From positions 248,001 through 312,000 of the forward strand of contig JAYKNF010000028.1 of NCBI GenBank assembly GCA_036172665.1: a DNA stretch of 64,000 nt, read 5' to 3'. Positions 10,967 to 24,695 of the stretch are shown here, piece after piece. This stretch comes from Prosopocoilus inquinatus (taxonomy: Eukaryota; Arthropoda; Insecta; Coleoptera; Lucanidae). The number at the start of each line of letters is the position of its first letter. The first letter of the stretch is position 1. Both the position numbers and the translations under genes were made by a program. The notes below the pieces were generated by a model. The model was given only the letters and a program-made list of their open reading frames with translations. It had not been told where the DNA came from and ran no database searches.

Positions 10967-12611
10967 GTCCTAGAACTTTGTATCTCACATCAGAGTTACT
11001 GGAGTCCGTCCAAACGTCAAATAACATGATAGATGAGTAAGGATCGATTAGATACAACACAGGAACAACGCTAATATGTGTTGTTTCGTTTAAAACTATT
11101 TCCAGCTGCTGCTGCGTCCGAAAATTTCGTATCTCACATTAGAGTTACTGGAGTCCATCGAAACGACAAATAACATAGTAGCTAAGTAAGGATCGATTAG
11201 ATACATCACAGGAACAACGCTAATAGGTGTTGTTTCGTTCAAAACTATTTCCAGCTTCTGCTGCGTCCAAAAACTTTGTATCTCACATCACAGTTACTGG
11301 AGACCATCCAAACGTAAAATAACAAGATAGATGAGTAAGGATCGATTAGATGCATCACAGGAACAACGCTAATACGTGTTGTTTCGTTCAAAACTATTTC
11401 CAGCTTCTGCTGCGTCCGAGAACTTTGTATCTCACATCAGAGTTACTGCAGTCCGTCCAAACGTCAAATATATGAGTAAGGATATATATATACATGATAG
11501 ATTAGATACATCACAGGTACAACGCTAATATGTGTTGTTTCGTTTAAAACTATTTCCAGCTGCTGCTGCGTCCGAAAATTTCGTATCTCACATTAGAGTT
11601 ACTGGAGTCCATCGAAACGTCAAATAACATAGTAGCTAAGTAAGGATCGATTAGATACATCACAGGAACAACGCTAATACGTGTTGTTTCGTTTAAGACT
11701 ATTTCCAGCTTCTGCTGTGTCCGAAAACGTCGTATCTCACATCAAAGTTACTGGAGTCCATCCAAACGTCAAATAACATGCTAGATAAGTAAGGATCGTT
11801 TAGATACATCACAGGAACAACGCTAATACGTGTTGTTTCGTTCAAAACTGTTTCCAGCTTCTGCTGCGTCCAAAAACTTTGTATCTCACATCACAGTTAC
11901 TGGAGACCATCCAAACGTAAAATAACAAGATAGATGAGTAAGGATCGATTAGATGCATCACAGGAACAACGCTAATACGTGTTGTTTCGTTCAAAACTAT
12001 TTCCAGCTTCTGCTGCGTCCGAGAACTTTGTATCTCACATCACAGTTACTGGAGACCATCCAAACGTAAAATAACAAGATAGATGAGTAAGGATCGATTA
12101 GATGCATCACAGGAACAACGCTAATACGTGTTGTTTCGTTCAAAACTATTTCCAGCTACTGCTGCGTCCGAGAACTTTGTATCTCACATCAGAGTTACTG
12201 GAGTCCATCCAAACGTCAAATAACATGATAGATGAGTAAGGATCGATTAGATACATCACAGGAACAACGCTAATACGTGTTGTTTCGTTTAAAACTATTT
12301 CCAGCTCCTGCTGCGTCCAAAAACTTCGTATCTCACATCAGAGTTACTAGAGTCCATCGAAACGTCAAATAACATGATAGATGAGTAAGGATCGATTAGA
12401 TACATCACAGGAACAACGCTAATGCGTGTTGTTTCATTTAAAACTATTTCCAGCTTCTGTTGCGTCCGAAAATTTCGTACCTCACCTCAGAGTTACTGGA
12501 GTCCATGAAATGTCAAATAACATAGTAGATAAGTAAGGATCGATTAGATACATGACACAAACAACGCTAATACGTGTTGTTTCGTTCAAAACTATTTCCA
12601 GCTTCTGCTGC
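10967..12611. repeat. Higher-order repeat copy 3 (11-mer, 1645 bp)
   Basis: The shortest version of the HOR. After GTTTAAGACT (11691) the series jumps near 11871 to an AAAAACTTTG / GGAGACC monomer that is then nearly repeated one period later (about 12020), before entering the CTACTGCTGCG monomer. It keeps one AT-rich rearranged monomer (11465) and the CATGAAATGTC marker (12504). Confidence 0.88.
11465..11505 (+). repeat. Rearranged AT-rich monomer tail, copy 3
   Basis: In HOR copy 3, offset 2390 from the previous copy, with the same GTACAACG flank. Confidence 0.9.
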
Positions 12612-15600
12612 GTCCTAGAACTTTGTATCTCACATCAGAGTTACTGGAGTCCGTCCAAACGTCAAATAACATGATAGATGAGTAAGGATCGATTAGATAC
12701 AACACAGGAACAACGCTAATATGTGTTGTTTCGTTTAAAACTATTTCCAGCTGCTGCTGCGTCCGAAAATTTCGTATCTCACATTAGAGTTACTGGAGTC
12801 CATCGAAACGACAAATAACATAGTAGCTAAGTAAGGATCGATTAGATACATCACAGGAACAACGCTAATAGGTGTTGTTTCGTTCAAAACTATTTCCAGC
12901 TTCTGCTGCGTCCAAAAACTTTGTATCTCACATCACAGTTACTGGAGACCATCCAAACGTAAAATAACAAGATAGATGAGTAAGGATCGATTAGATGCAT
13001 CACAGGAACAACGCTAATACGTGTTGTTTCGTTCAAAACTATTTCCAGCTTCTGCTGCGTCCGAGAACTTTGTATCTCACATCAGAGTTACTGCAGTCCG
13101 TCCAAACGTCAAATATATGAGTAAGGATATATATATACATGATAGATTAGATACATCACAGGTACAACGCTAATATGTGTTGTTTCGTTTAAAACTATTT
13201 CCAGCTGCTGCTGCGTCCGAAAATTTCGTATCTCACATTAGAGTTACTGGAGTCCATCGAAACGTCAAATAACATAGTAGCTAAGTAAGGATCGATTAGA
13301 TACATCACAGGAACAACGCTAATACGTGTTGTTTCGTTTAAGACTATTTCCAGCTTCTGCTGTGTCCGAAAACGTCGTATCTCACATCAAAGTTACTGGA
13401 GTCCATCCAAACGTCAAATAACATGCTAGATAAGTAAGGATCGTTTAGATACATCACAGGAACAACGCTAATACGTGTTGTTTCGTTCAAAACTGTTTCC
13501 AGCTTCTGCTGCGTCCGATAACTTTTTATCTCACATCAGAGTTACTGGAGTCCGTCCAAACGTCAGATAACATGATAGATGAGTAAGGATCGATTAGACA
13601 CATCACAGGAACAACGCTAATATGTGTTGTCTCGTTTAAAACTATTTCCAGCTGCTGCTGCGTCCGAAAACGTCGTATCTCACATCAGAATTAATGGAGT
13701 CCATCCAAACGTCAAATAACATGTTAGATAAGTAAGGATCGTTTAGATACATCACAGGAACAACGCTAATACGTGTTGTTTCGTTTAAAATTATTTCCAG
13801 CTTCAGCTGCGTCCGAGAACTTCGTATCTCACTTCAGAGTTACTGGAGTCCAGCCAAACGTCAAATAACGAGATAGATGAGTAAGGATCGATTAGATGCA
13901 TCACAGGAACAACGCTAATACGTGTTGTTTCGTTTAAAACTATTTCCAGTTTCTGCTGCGTCCGAAAACGTCGTCTCTCACATCAGAGTTACTGGAGTCC
14001 ATCGAAACGACAAATAACATAGTAGCTAAGTAAGGATCGATTAGATACATCACAGGAACAACGCTAATACGTGTTGTTTCGTTCAAAATTATTTCCAGCT
14101 TCTGCTGCGTATAAAAACTTTGTATCTCACATCAGAGTTACTGGAGTCCATCCAAACGTAAAATAACAAGATAGATGAGTAAGGATCGATTAGATACATC
14201 ACAGGAACAACGCTAATATGTGTTGTTTCGTTTAAGACTATTTCCAGCTTCTGCTGTGTCCGAAAACGTCGTATCTCACATCAAAGTTACTGGAGTCCAT
14301 CCAAACGTCAAATAACATGCTAGATAAGTAAGGATCGTTTAGATACATCACAGGAACAACGCTAATACGTGTTGTTTCGTTCAAAACTGTTTCCAGCTTC
14401 TGCTGCGTCCGATAACTTTTTATCTCACATCAGAGTTACTGGAGTCCGTCCAAACGTCAGATAACATGATAGATGAGTAAGGATCGATTAGACACATCAC
14501 AGGAACAACGCTAATATGTGTTGTCTCGTTTAAAACTATTTCCAGCTGCTGCTGCGTCCGAAAACGTCGTATCTCACATCAGAATTAATGGAGTCCATCC
14601 AAACGTCAAATAACATGTTAGATAAGTAAGGATCGTTTAGATACATCACAGGAACAACGCTAATACGTGTTGTTTCGTTCAAAACTATTTCCAGCTTCTG
14701 CTGCGTCCTAGAACTTTGTATCTCACATCAGAGTTACTGGAGTCCATCCAAACGTCAAATAACATGATAGATGAGTAAGGATCGATTAGATACAACACAG
14801 GAACAACGCTAATATGTGTTGTTTCGTTTAAAACTATTTCCAGCTGCTGCTGCGTCCGAAAATTTCGTATCTCACATTAGAGTTACTGGAGTCCATCGAA
14901 ACGACAAATAACATAGTAGCTAAGTAAGGATCGATTAGATACATCACAGGAACAACGCTAATAGGTGTTGTTTCGTTCAAAACTATTTCCAGCGTCTGCT
15001 GCGTCCAAAAGCTTTGTATCTCACATCAGAGTTACTGGAGACCATCCAAACGTAAAATAACAAGATAGATGAGTAAGGATCGATTAGATACATCACAGGA
15101 ACATCGCTAATGCGTGTTGTTTCGTTTAAAACTATTTCCATCTTCTGCTGCGTCCGAAAACGTCGTATCTCACATCATAGTTACTGGAGACCATCGAAAC
15201 GACAAATGACATGATAGATAAATAAGGATCGATTAGATACAGCACAGGAACAACGCTAATACGTGTTGTTTCGTTCAAAACTATTTCCAGCTTCTGCTGC
15301 GTCCAAAAACTTTGTATCTCACATCAGAGTTACTGGAGTCCATCCAAACGTCAAATAACATGTTAGATAAGTAAGGATCGTTTAGATACATCACAGGAAC
15401 AACGCTAATACGTGTTGTTTCGTTCAAAACTATTTCCAGCTACTGCTGCGTCCGAGAACTTTGTATCTCACATCAGAGTTACTGGAGTCCATCCAAACGT
15501 CAAATAACATGATAGATGAGTAAGGATCGATTAGATACATCACAGGAACAACGCTAATACGTGTTGTTTCGTTTAAAACTATTTCCAGCTCCTGCTGCGT

Positions 15601-15895
15601 CCAAAAACTTCGTATCTCACATCAGAGTTACTAGAGTCCATCGAAACGTCAAATAACATGATAGATGAGTAAGGATCGATTAGATACATCACAGGAACAA
15701 CGCTAATGCGTGTTGTTTCATTTAAAACTATTTCCAGCTTCTGTTGCGTCCGAAAATTTCGTACCTCACCTCAGAGTTACTGGAGTCCATGAAATGTCAA
15801 ATAACATAGTAGATAAGTAAGGATCGATTAGATACATGACACAAACAACGCTAATACGTGTTGTTTCGTTCAAAACTATTTCCAGCTTCTGCTGC
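12612..15895. repeat. Higher-order repeat copy 4 (22-mer, 3284 bp)
   Basis: Full-length copy with the same markers at the same spacing as copy 1: AT-rich monomer at 13110, GTTTAAGACT at 13336 and 14230, TATAAAAACT at 14110, CATGAAATGTC at 15788. At 15896 the expected CTAGAACTTTG is replaced by CGAGAAATTTTT, and the order resumes that of 2016 onward (offset 13880). Confidence 0.9.
13110..13150 (+). repeat. Rearranged AT-rich monomer tail, copy 4
   Basis: In HOR copy 4, offset 1645 from the previous copy, with the same flanks. Confidence 0.9.
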
Positions 15896-16259
15896 GTCCG
15901 AGAAATTTTTATCTCACATCAGAGATACTGGAGTCCATCCAAACGTCAAATAACATGATAGATGAGTAAGGATCGATTAGATACATCACAGGAACAACGC
16001 TAATACGTGTTGTTTCGTTTAAAACTATTTCCAGCTTCTGCTGCGTCCGAAAATTTCGTATCTCACATCAAAGTTACTGGAGTCCATCGAAACGTCAAAT
16101 AACATAGTAGATAAGTAAGGATCGATTAGATACATCACAGGAACAACGCTAATACTTGTTGTTTCGTTCAAAACTATTTCCAGCTTCTGCTGCGTCCTAG
16201 AACTTTGTATCTCACATCACAGTTACTGGAGTCCGTCCAAACGTCAAATAACATGATAG
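15896..16259. repeat. Array segment linking two HOR domains
   Basis: About 2.5 monomers matching 2016-2380 (offset 13880), including AATACTTGTTG and a CTAGAACTTTG monomer. No insert was seen. Confidence 0.75.
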
Positions 16260-16542
16260 ATGAGTAAGGATCGATTAGATACATCACAGGAACATCGCTA
16301 ATGCGTGTTGTTTCGTTTAAAACTATTTCCAGCTTCTGCTGCGTCCGAAAACGTCGTATCTCACATCAGAGTTACTGGAGTCCATCGAAACGACAAATAA
16401 CATGATAGATAAGTAAGGATCGATTAGATACAGCACAGGAACAACGCTAATACGTGTTGTTTCGTTCAAAACTATTTCCAGCTTCTGCTGCGTCCGAGAA
16501 CTTTGTATCTCACATCAGAGTTACTGGAGTCCGTCCAAACGT

Positions 16543-16583
16543 CAAATATATGAGTAAGGATATATATATACATGATAGATTAG
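16543..16583 (+). repeat. Rearranged AT-rich monomer tail, copy 5
   Basis: Same internal form, but flanked by ACTGGAGTCCG and CACAGGAACAACG, the common array forms. It therefore represents a second lineage, in the long duplicated block. Confidence 0.9.
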
Positions 16584-18544
16584 ATACATCACAGGAACAA
16601 CGCTAATATGTGTTGTTTCGTTTAAAACTATTTCCAGCTGCTGCTGCGTCCGAAAATTTCGTATCTCACATTAGAGTTACTGGAGTCCATAGAAACGTCA
16701 AATAACATAGTAGCTAAGTAAGGATCGATTAGATACATCACAGGAACAACGCTAATACGTGTTGTTTCGTTCAAAACTATTTCCAGCTTCCGCTGCGTCC
16801 GAGAACTTTGTATCTCACATCAGAGATACTGGGGTCCATTCAAACGTCAAATAACATGATAGATGAGTAAGGATCGATTAGGAACATCACAGGAACAACG
16901 CTAATACGTGTTGTTTCGTTTAAGACTATTTCCAGCTTCTGCTGTGTCCGAAAACGTCGTATCTCACATCAAAGTTACTGGAGTCCATCCAAACGTCAAA
17001 TAACATGCTAGATAAGTAAGGATCGTTTAGATACATTACAGGAACAACGCTAATACGTGTTGTTTCGTTCAAAACTGTTTCCAGCTTCTGCTGCGTCCGA
17101 TAACTTTTTATCTCACATCAGAGTTACTGGAGTCCGTCCAATCGTCAGATAACATGATAGATGAGTAAGGATCGATTAGACACATCACAGGAACAACGCT
17201 AATATGTGTTGTTTCGTTTAAAACTATTTCCAGCTGCTGCTGCGTCCGAAAACGTCGTATCTCACATCAGACTTAATGGAGTCCATCCAAACGTCAAATA
17301 ACATGTTAGATAAGTAAGGATCGTTTAGATACATCACAGGAACAACGCTAATACGTGTAGTTTCGTTCAAAACTATTTCCAGCTTCTGCTGCGTCCTAGA
17401 ACTTTGTATCTCACATCAGAGTTACTGGAGTCCGTCCAAACGTCAAATAACATGTTAGATAAGTAAGGATCGATTAGATACAACACAGGAACAACGCTAA
17501 TATGTGTTGTTTCGTTTAAAAATATTTCCAGCTGCTGCTGCGTCCGAAAATTTCGTATCTCACATTAGAGTTACTGGAGTCCATCGAAACGACAAATAAC
17601 ATAGTAGCTAAGTAAGGATCGATTAGATACATCACAGGAACAACGCTAATAGGTGTTGTTTCGTTCAAAACTATTTCCAGCTTCTGCTGCGTCCAAAAAC
17701 TTTGTATCTCACATCAGAGTTACTGGAGACCATCCAAACGTAAAATAACAAGATAGATGAGTAAGGATCGATTAGATACATCACAGGAACATCGCTAATG
17801 CGTGTTGTTTCGTTTAAAACTATTTCCAGCTTCTGCTGCGTCCGAAAACATCGTATCTCACATCATAGTTACTGGAGTCCATCGAAACGACAAATGACAT
17901 GATAGATAAATAAGGATCGATTAGATACAGCACAGGAACAACGCTAATACGTGTTGTTTCATTTAAAACTATTTCCAGCTTCTGCTGCGTCCGAGAACTT
18001 TGTATTTGACATCAGAGTTACTGGAGTCCATCCAAACGTCAAATAACATGATAGATGTGTAAGGATCGATTAGATACATCACAGGAACAACGCTAATACG
18101 TGTTGTTTCGTTCAAAACTATTTCCAGCTTCTGCTGCGTCCGAGAACTTTGTATTTGACATCAGAGTTACTGGAGTCCATCCAAACGTCAAATAACATGA
18201 TAGATGAGTAAGGATCGATTAGATACATCACAGGAACAACGCTAATACGTTTTGGTTCGTTTAAAACTATTTCCAGTTCCTGCTGCGTCCAAAAACTTCG
18301 TATCTCATATCAGAATTACTAGAGTCCATCGAAACGTCAAATAACATGATAGATGAGTAAGGATCGATTAGATACATCACAGGAACAACGCTAATGCGTG
18401 TTGTTTCGTTTAAAACTATTTCCAGCTTCAGCTGCGTCCGAGAACTTCGTATCTCACTTCAGAGTCACTGGAGCCCATCCAAACGTCATATAACATGATA
18501 GATGAGTAAGGATCGATTGCATACATCACAGGAACAACGCAAAT

Positions 18545-21376
18545 GCGTGTTGTTTCATTTAAAACTATTTCCAGCTTCTGCTGCGTCCGAAAATTTCGTA
18601 TCTCACATCAGAGTTACTGGAGTCCATCCAAACGTCAAATAACATGTTAGATAAGTAAGGATCGTTTAAATACATCACAGGAACAACGCTAATACGTGTT
18701 GTTTCGTTCAAAACTATTTCCAGCTTCAGCTGCGTCCGAGAACTTCGTATCTCACTTCAGAGTTACTGGAGCCCATCCAAACGTCAAATAACATGATAGA
18801 TGAGTAAGGATCGATTACATACATCACAGGAACAACGCTAATGCGTGTTTTTTCATTTAAAACTATTTCCAGCTTCTGCTGCGTCCGAAAACTTCGTATC
18901 TCACATCAGACTTACTGGAGTCCATCCATACGTCAAATAACATGTTAGATAAGTAAGGATCGTTTAGATACATCACAGGAACAACGCTAATACGTGTTGT
19001 TTCGTTCAAAACTATTTCCAGCTTCTGCTGCGTCCTAGAACTTTGTATCTCACATCACAGTTACTGGAGTCCGTCCAAACGTCAAATAACATGATAGATG
19101 AGTAAGGATCGATTAGATACATCACAGGAACAACGCTAATATGTGTTGTTTCGTTTAAAACTATTTCCAGCTGCTGCTGCGTCCGAAAATTTCGTATCTC
19201 ACATTAGAGTTACTGGAGTCCATCGAAACGTCAAATAACATAGTAGCTAAGTAAGGATCGATTAGATACATCACAGGAACAACGCTAATACGTGTTGTTT
19301 CGTTTAAAACTATTTCCAGCTTTCTGCTGCGTCCGAAAATTTCGTATCTCACATCAAAGTTACTGGAGTCCATCGAAACGTCAAATAACATAGTAGATAA
19401 GTAAGGATCGATTAGATACATCACAGGAACAACGCTAATACGTGTTGTTTCGTTCAAAACTATTTCCAGCTTCTGCTGCGTCCTAGAACTTTGTATCTCA
19501 CATCACAGTTACTGGAGTCCGTCCAAACGTCAAATAACATGATAGATGAGTAAGGATCGATTAGATACATCACAGGAACAACGCTAATATGTGTTGTTTC
19601 GTTTAAAACTATTTCCAGCTGCTGCTGCGCCCGAAAATTTCGTATCTCACATTAGAGTTACTGGAGTCCATCGAAACGTCAAATAACATAGTAGCTAAGT
19701 AAGGATCGATTAGATACATCACAGGAACAACGCTAATATGTGTTGTTTCGTTCAAAACTATTTCCAGCTTCTGCTGCGTCCGAAAATTTCGTATCTCACA
19801 TCAGAGTTACTAGAGTCCATCGAAACGTCAAATAACATAGTAGCTAAGTAAGGATCGATTAGATACATCACAGGAACAACGCTAATACGTGTTGTTTCGT
19901 TTAAGACTATTTCCAGCTTCTGCTGTGTCCGAAAACGTCGTATCTCACATCAAAGTTACTGGAGTCCATCCAAACGTCAAATAACATGCTAGATAAGTAA
20001 GGATCGTTTAGATACATCACAGGAACAACGCTAATACGTGTTGTTTCGTTCAAAACTGTTTCCAGCTTCTGCTGCGTCCGATAACTTTTTATCTCACATC
20101 AGAGTTACTGGAGTCCGTCCAAACGTCAGATAACATGATAGATGAGTAAGGATCGATTAGACACATCACAGGAACAACGCTAGTATGTGTTGTTTCGTTT
20201 AAAACTATTTCCAGCTGCTGCTGCGTCCGAAAACGTCGTATTTAACATCAGACTTAATGGAGTCCATCCAAACGTCAAATAACATGTTAGATAAGTAAGG
20301 ATCGTTTAGATACATCACAGGAACAACGCTAATACGTGTTGTTTCGTTCAAAACTATTTCCAGCTTCTGCTGCGTCCTAGAACTTTGTATCTCACATCAG
20401 AGTTACTGGAGTCCGTCCAAACGTCAAATAACATGATAGATGAGTAAGGATCGATTAGATACAACACAGGAACAACGCTAATATGTGTTGTTTCGTTTAA
20501 AACTATTTCCAGCTGCTGCTGCGTCCGAAAATTTCGTATCTCACATTAGAGTTACTGGAGTCCATCGAAACGACAAATAACATAGTAGCTAAGTAAGGAT
20601 CGATTAGATACATCACAGGAACAACGCTAATAGGTGTTGTTTCGTTCAAAACTATTTCCAGCTTCTGCTGCGTCCAAAAACTTTGTATCTCACATCACAG
20701 TTACTGGAGACCATCCAAACGTAAAATAACAAGATAGATGAGTAAGGATCGATTAGATACATCACAGGAACATCGCTAATGCGTGTTGTTTCGTTTAAAA
20801 CTATTTCCATCTTCTGCTGCGTCCGAAAACGTCGTATCTCACATCATAGTTACTGGAGTCCATCGAAACGACAAATGACATGATAGATAAATAAGGATCG
20901 ATTAGATACAGCACAGGAACAACGCTAATACGTGTTGTTTCGTTTAAAACTATTTCCAGCTTCAGCTGCGTCCGAGAACTTCGTATCTCACTTCAGAGTT
21001 ACTGGAGTCCAGCCAAACGTCAAATAACGAGATAGATGAGTAAGGATCGATTAGATGCATCACAGGAACAACGCTAATACGTGTTGTTTCGTTTAAAACT
21101 ATTTCCAGTTTCTGCTGCGTCCGAAAACGTCGTCTCTCACATCAGAGTTACTGGAGTCCATCGAAACGACAAATAACATAGTAGCTAAGTAAGGATCGAT
21201 TAGATACATCACAGGAACAACGCTAATACGTGTTGTTTCGTTCAAAACTATTTCCAGCTTCTGCTGCGTCCAAAAACTTTGTATCTCACATCAGAGTTAC
21301 TGGAGTCCATCCAAACGTAAAATAACAAGATAGATGAGTAAGGATCGATTAGATACATCACAGGAACAACGCTAAT
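18545..21376. repeat. 19-monomer tandem duplication, copy 1 (2832 bp)
   Basis: 2832 bp (19 monomers plus one base from a +T insertion). Copy 2 follows immediately at offset 2832. Shared private changes include CCATACGTC, GCTAGTATG and GTATTTAACATC. In spot checks the copies looked almost identical. Edges are placed where flanking monomers diverge and are uncertain by a few tens of bases. Confidence 0.88.
19311..19330. repeat. 150-bp monomer (+T insertion)
   Basis: CAGCTTTCTGCTGCG has one extra T. The same monomer occurs near 22151 and 31841, tracking the 2832-bp and 12523-bp duplications. Because 150 is divisible by three, it brings two monomers into one reading frame and creates a fortuitous open frame on the minus strand. 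Confidence 0.85.
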
Positions 21377-24208
21377 ACGTGTTGTTTCATTTAAAACTAT
21401 TTCCAGCTTCTGCTGCGTCCGAAAATTTCGTATCTCACATCAGAGTTACTGGAGTCCATCCAAACGTCAAATAACATGTTAGATAAGTAAGGATCGTTTA
21501 AATACATCACAGGAACAACGCTAATACGTGTTGTTTCGTTCAAAACTATTTCCAGCTTCAGCTGCGTCCGAGAACTTCGTATCTCACTTCAGAGTTACTG
21601 GAGCCCATCCAAACGTCAAATAACATGATAGATGAGTAAGGATCGATTACATACATCACAGGAACAACGCTAATGCGTGTTTTTTCATTTAAAACTATTT
21701 CCAGCTTCTGCTGCGTCCGAAAACTTCGTATCTCACATCAGACTTACTGGAGTCCATCCATACGTCAAATAACATGTTAGATAAGTAAGGATCGTTTAGA
21801 TACATCACAGGAACAACGCTAATACGTGTTGTTTCGTTCAAAACTATTTCCAGCTTCTGCTGCGTCCTAGAACTTTGTATCTCACATCACAGTTACTGGA
21901 GTCCGTCCAAACGTCAAATAACATGATAGATGAGTAAGGATCGATTAGATACATCACAGGAACAACGCTAATATGTGTTGTTTCGTTTAAAACTATTTCC
22001 AGCTGCTGCTGCGTCCGAAAATTTCGTATCTCACATTAGAGTTACTGGAGTCCATCGAAACGTCAAATAACATAGTAGCTAAGTAAGGATCGATTAGATA
22101 CATCACAGGAACAACGCTAATACGTGTTGTTTCGTTTAAAACTATTTCCAGCTTTCTGCTGCGTCCGAAAATTTCGTATCTCACATCAAAGTTACTGGAG
22201 TCCATCGAAACGTCAAATAACATAGTAGATAAGTAAGGATCGATTAGATACATCACAGGAACAACGCTAATACGTGTTGTTTCGTTCAAAACTATTTCCA
22301 GCTTCTGCTGCGTCCTAGAACTTTGTATCTCACATCACAGTTACTGGAGTCCGTCCAAACGTCAAATAACATGATAGATGAGTAAGGATCGATTAGATAC
22401 ATCACAGGAACAACGCTAATATGTGTTGTTTCGTTTAAAACTATTTCCAGCTGCTGCTGCGCCCGAAAATTTCGTATCTCACATTAGAGTTACTGGAGTC
22501 CATCGAAACGTCAAATAACATAGTAGCTAAGTAAGGATCGATTAGATACATCACAGGAACAACGCTAATATGTGTTGTTTCGTTCAAAACTATTTCCAGC
22601 TTCTGCTGCGTCCGAAAATTTCGTATCTCACATCAGAGTTACTAGAGTCCATCGAAACGTCAAATAACATAGTAGCTAAGTAAGGATCGATTAGATACAT
22701 CACAGGAACAACGCTAATACGTGTTGTTTCGTTTAAGACTATTTCCAGCTTCTGCTGTGTCCGAAAACGTCGTATCTCACATCAAAGTTACTGGAGTCCA
22801 TCCAAACGTCAAATAACATGCTAGATAAGTAAGGATCGTTTAGATACATCACAGGAACAACGCTAATACGTGTTGTTTCGTTCAAAACTGTTTCCAGCTT
22901 CTGCTGCGTCCGATAACTTTTTATCTCACATCAGAGTTACTGGAGTCCGTCCAAACGTCAGATAACATGATAGATGAGTAAGGATCGATTAGACACATCA
23001 CAGGAACAACGCTAGTATGTGTTGTTTCGTTTAAAACTATTTCCAGCTGCTGCTGCGTCCGAAAACGTCGTATTTAACATCAGACTTAATGGAGTCCATC
23101 CAAACGTCAAATAACATGTTAGATAAGTAAGGATCGTTTAGATACATCACAGGAACAACGCTAATACGTGTTGTTTCGTTCAAAACTATTTCCAGCTTCT
23201 GCTGCGTCCTAGAACTTTGTATCTCACATCAGAGTTACTGGAGTCCGTCCAAACGTCAAATAACATGATAGATGAGTAAGGATCGATTAGATACAACACA
23301 GGAACAACGCTAATATGTGTTGTTTCGTTTAAAACTATTTCCAGCTGCTGCTGCGTCCGAAAATTTCGTATCTCACATTAGAGTTACTGGAGTCCATCGA
23401 AACGACAAATAACATAGTAGCTAAGTAAGGATCGATTAGATACATCACAGGAACAACGCTAATAGGTGTTGTTTCGTTCAAAACTATTTCCAGCTTCTGC
23501 TGCGTCCAAAAACTTTGTATCTCACATCACAGTTACTGGAGACCATCCAAACGTAAAATAACAAGATAGATGAGTAAGGATCGATTAGATACATCACAGG
23601 AACATCGCTAATGCGTGTTGTTTCGTTTAAAACTATTTCCATCTTCTGCTGCGTCCGAAAACGTCGTATCTCACATCATAGTTACTGGAGTCCATCGAAA
23701 CGACAAATGACATGATAGATAAATAAGGATCGATTAGATACAGCACAGGAACAACGCTAATACGTGTTGTTTCGTTTAAAACTATTTCCAGCTTCAGCTG
23801 CGTCCGAGAACTTCGTATCTCACTTCAGAGTTACTGGAGTCCAGCCAAACGTCAAATAACGAGATAGATGAGTAAGGATCGATTAGATGCATCACAGGAA
23901 CAACGCTAATACGTGTTGTTTCGTTTAAAACTATTTCCAGTTTCTGCTGCGTCCGAAAACGTCGTCTCTCACATCAGAGTTACTGGAGTCCATCGAAACG
24001 ACAAATAACATAGTAGCTAAGTAAGGATCGATTAGATACATCACAGGAACAACGCTAATACGTGTTGTTTCGTTCAAAACTATTTCCAGCTTCTGCTGCG
24101 TCCAAAAACTTTGTATCTCACATCAGAGTTACTGGAGTCCATCCAAACGTAAAATAACAAGATAGATGAGTAAGGATCGATTAGATACATCACAGGAACA
24201 ACGCTAAT
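21377..24208. repeat. 19-monomer tandem duplication, copy 2 (2832 bp)
   Basis: Repeats the preceding block monomer for monomer, including GCTAGTATG and GTATTTAACATC near 23010-23080. It diverges at about 24208, where GTTTAAGACT replaces the expected CATTTAAAAC. Confidence 0.88.
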
Positions 24209-24695
24209 ATGTGTTGTTTCGTTTAAGACTATTTCCAGCTTCTGCTGTGTCCGAAAACGTCGTATCTCACATCAAAGTTACTGGAGTCCATCCAAACGTC
24301 AAATAACATGCTAGATAAGTAAGGATCGTTTAGATACATCACAGGAACAACGCTAATACGTGTTGTTTCGTTCAAAACTGTTTCCAGCTTCTGCTGCGTC
24401 CGATAACTTTTTATCTCACATCAGAGTTACTGGAGTCCGTCCAAACGTCAGATAACATGATAGATGAGTAAGGATCGATTAGACACATCACAGGAACAAC
24501 GCTAATATGTGTTGTTTCGTTTAAAACTATTTCCAGCTGCTGCTGCGTCCGAAAACGTCGTATCTCACATCAGACTTAATGGAGTCCATCCAAACGTCAA
24601 ATAACATGTTAGATAAGTAAGGATCGTTTAGATACATCACAGGAACAACGCTAATACGTGTTGTTTCGTTCAAAACTATTTCCAGCTTCTGCTGC

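Larger units (their letters stand above)
16260..19835. repeat. Long duplicated block, upstream copy
   Basis: A block of about 24 monomers (about 3.58 kb) that recurs at 28783-32358 with offset 12522-12523. Shared rare features include the AT-rich monomer (16543), TTCCGCTGCG, ACTGGGGTCCATTC, GTATTTGACATC (twice), ACGTTTTGGTTCG and a +T monomer (about 19320). Edges are approximate. Its last part also belongs to the 19-mer duplication that starts at about 18545. Confidence 0.85.

Noticed and set aside
19161..19457. 98-codon open frame on the minus strand (also 21993-22289 and 31684-31980)
   Set aside because: It is two satellite monomers read in one frame because a +T insertion makes one monomer 150 bp. 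It begins at TTG, not ATG, has no recognisable domain, and exists only where that insertion was copied.
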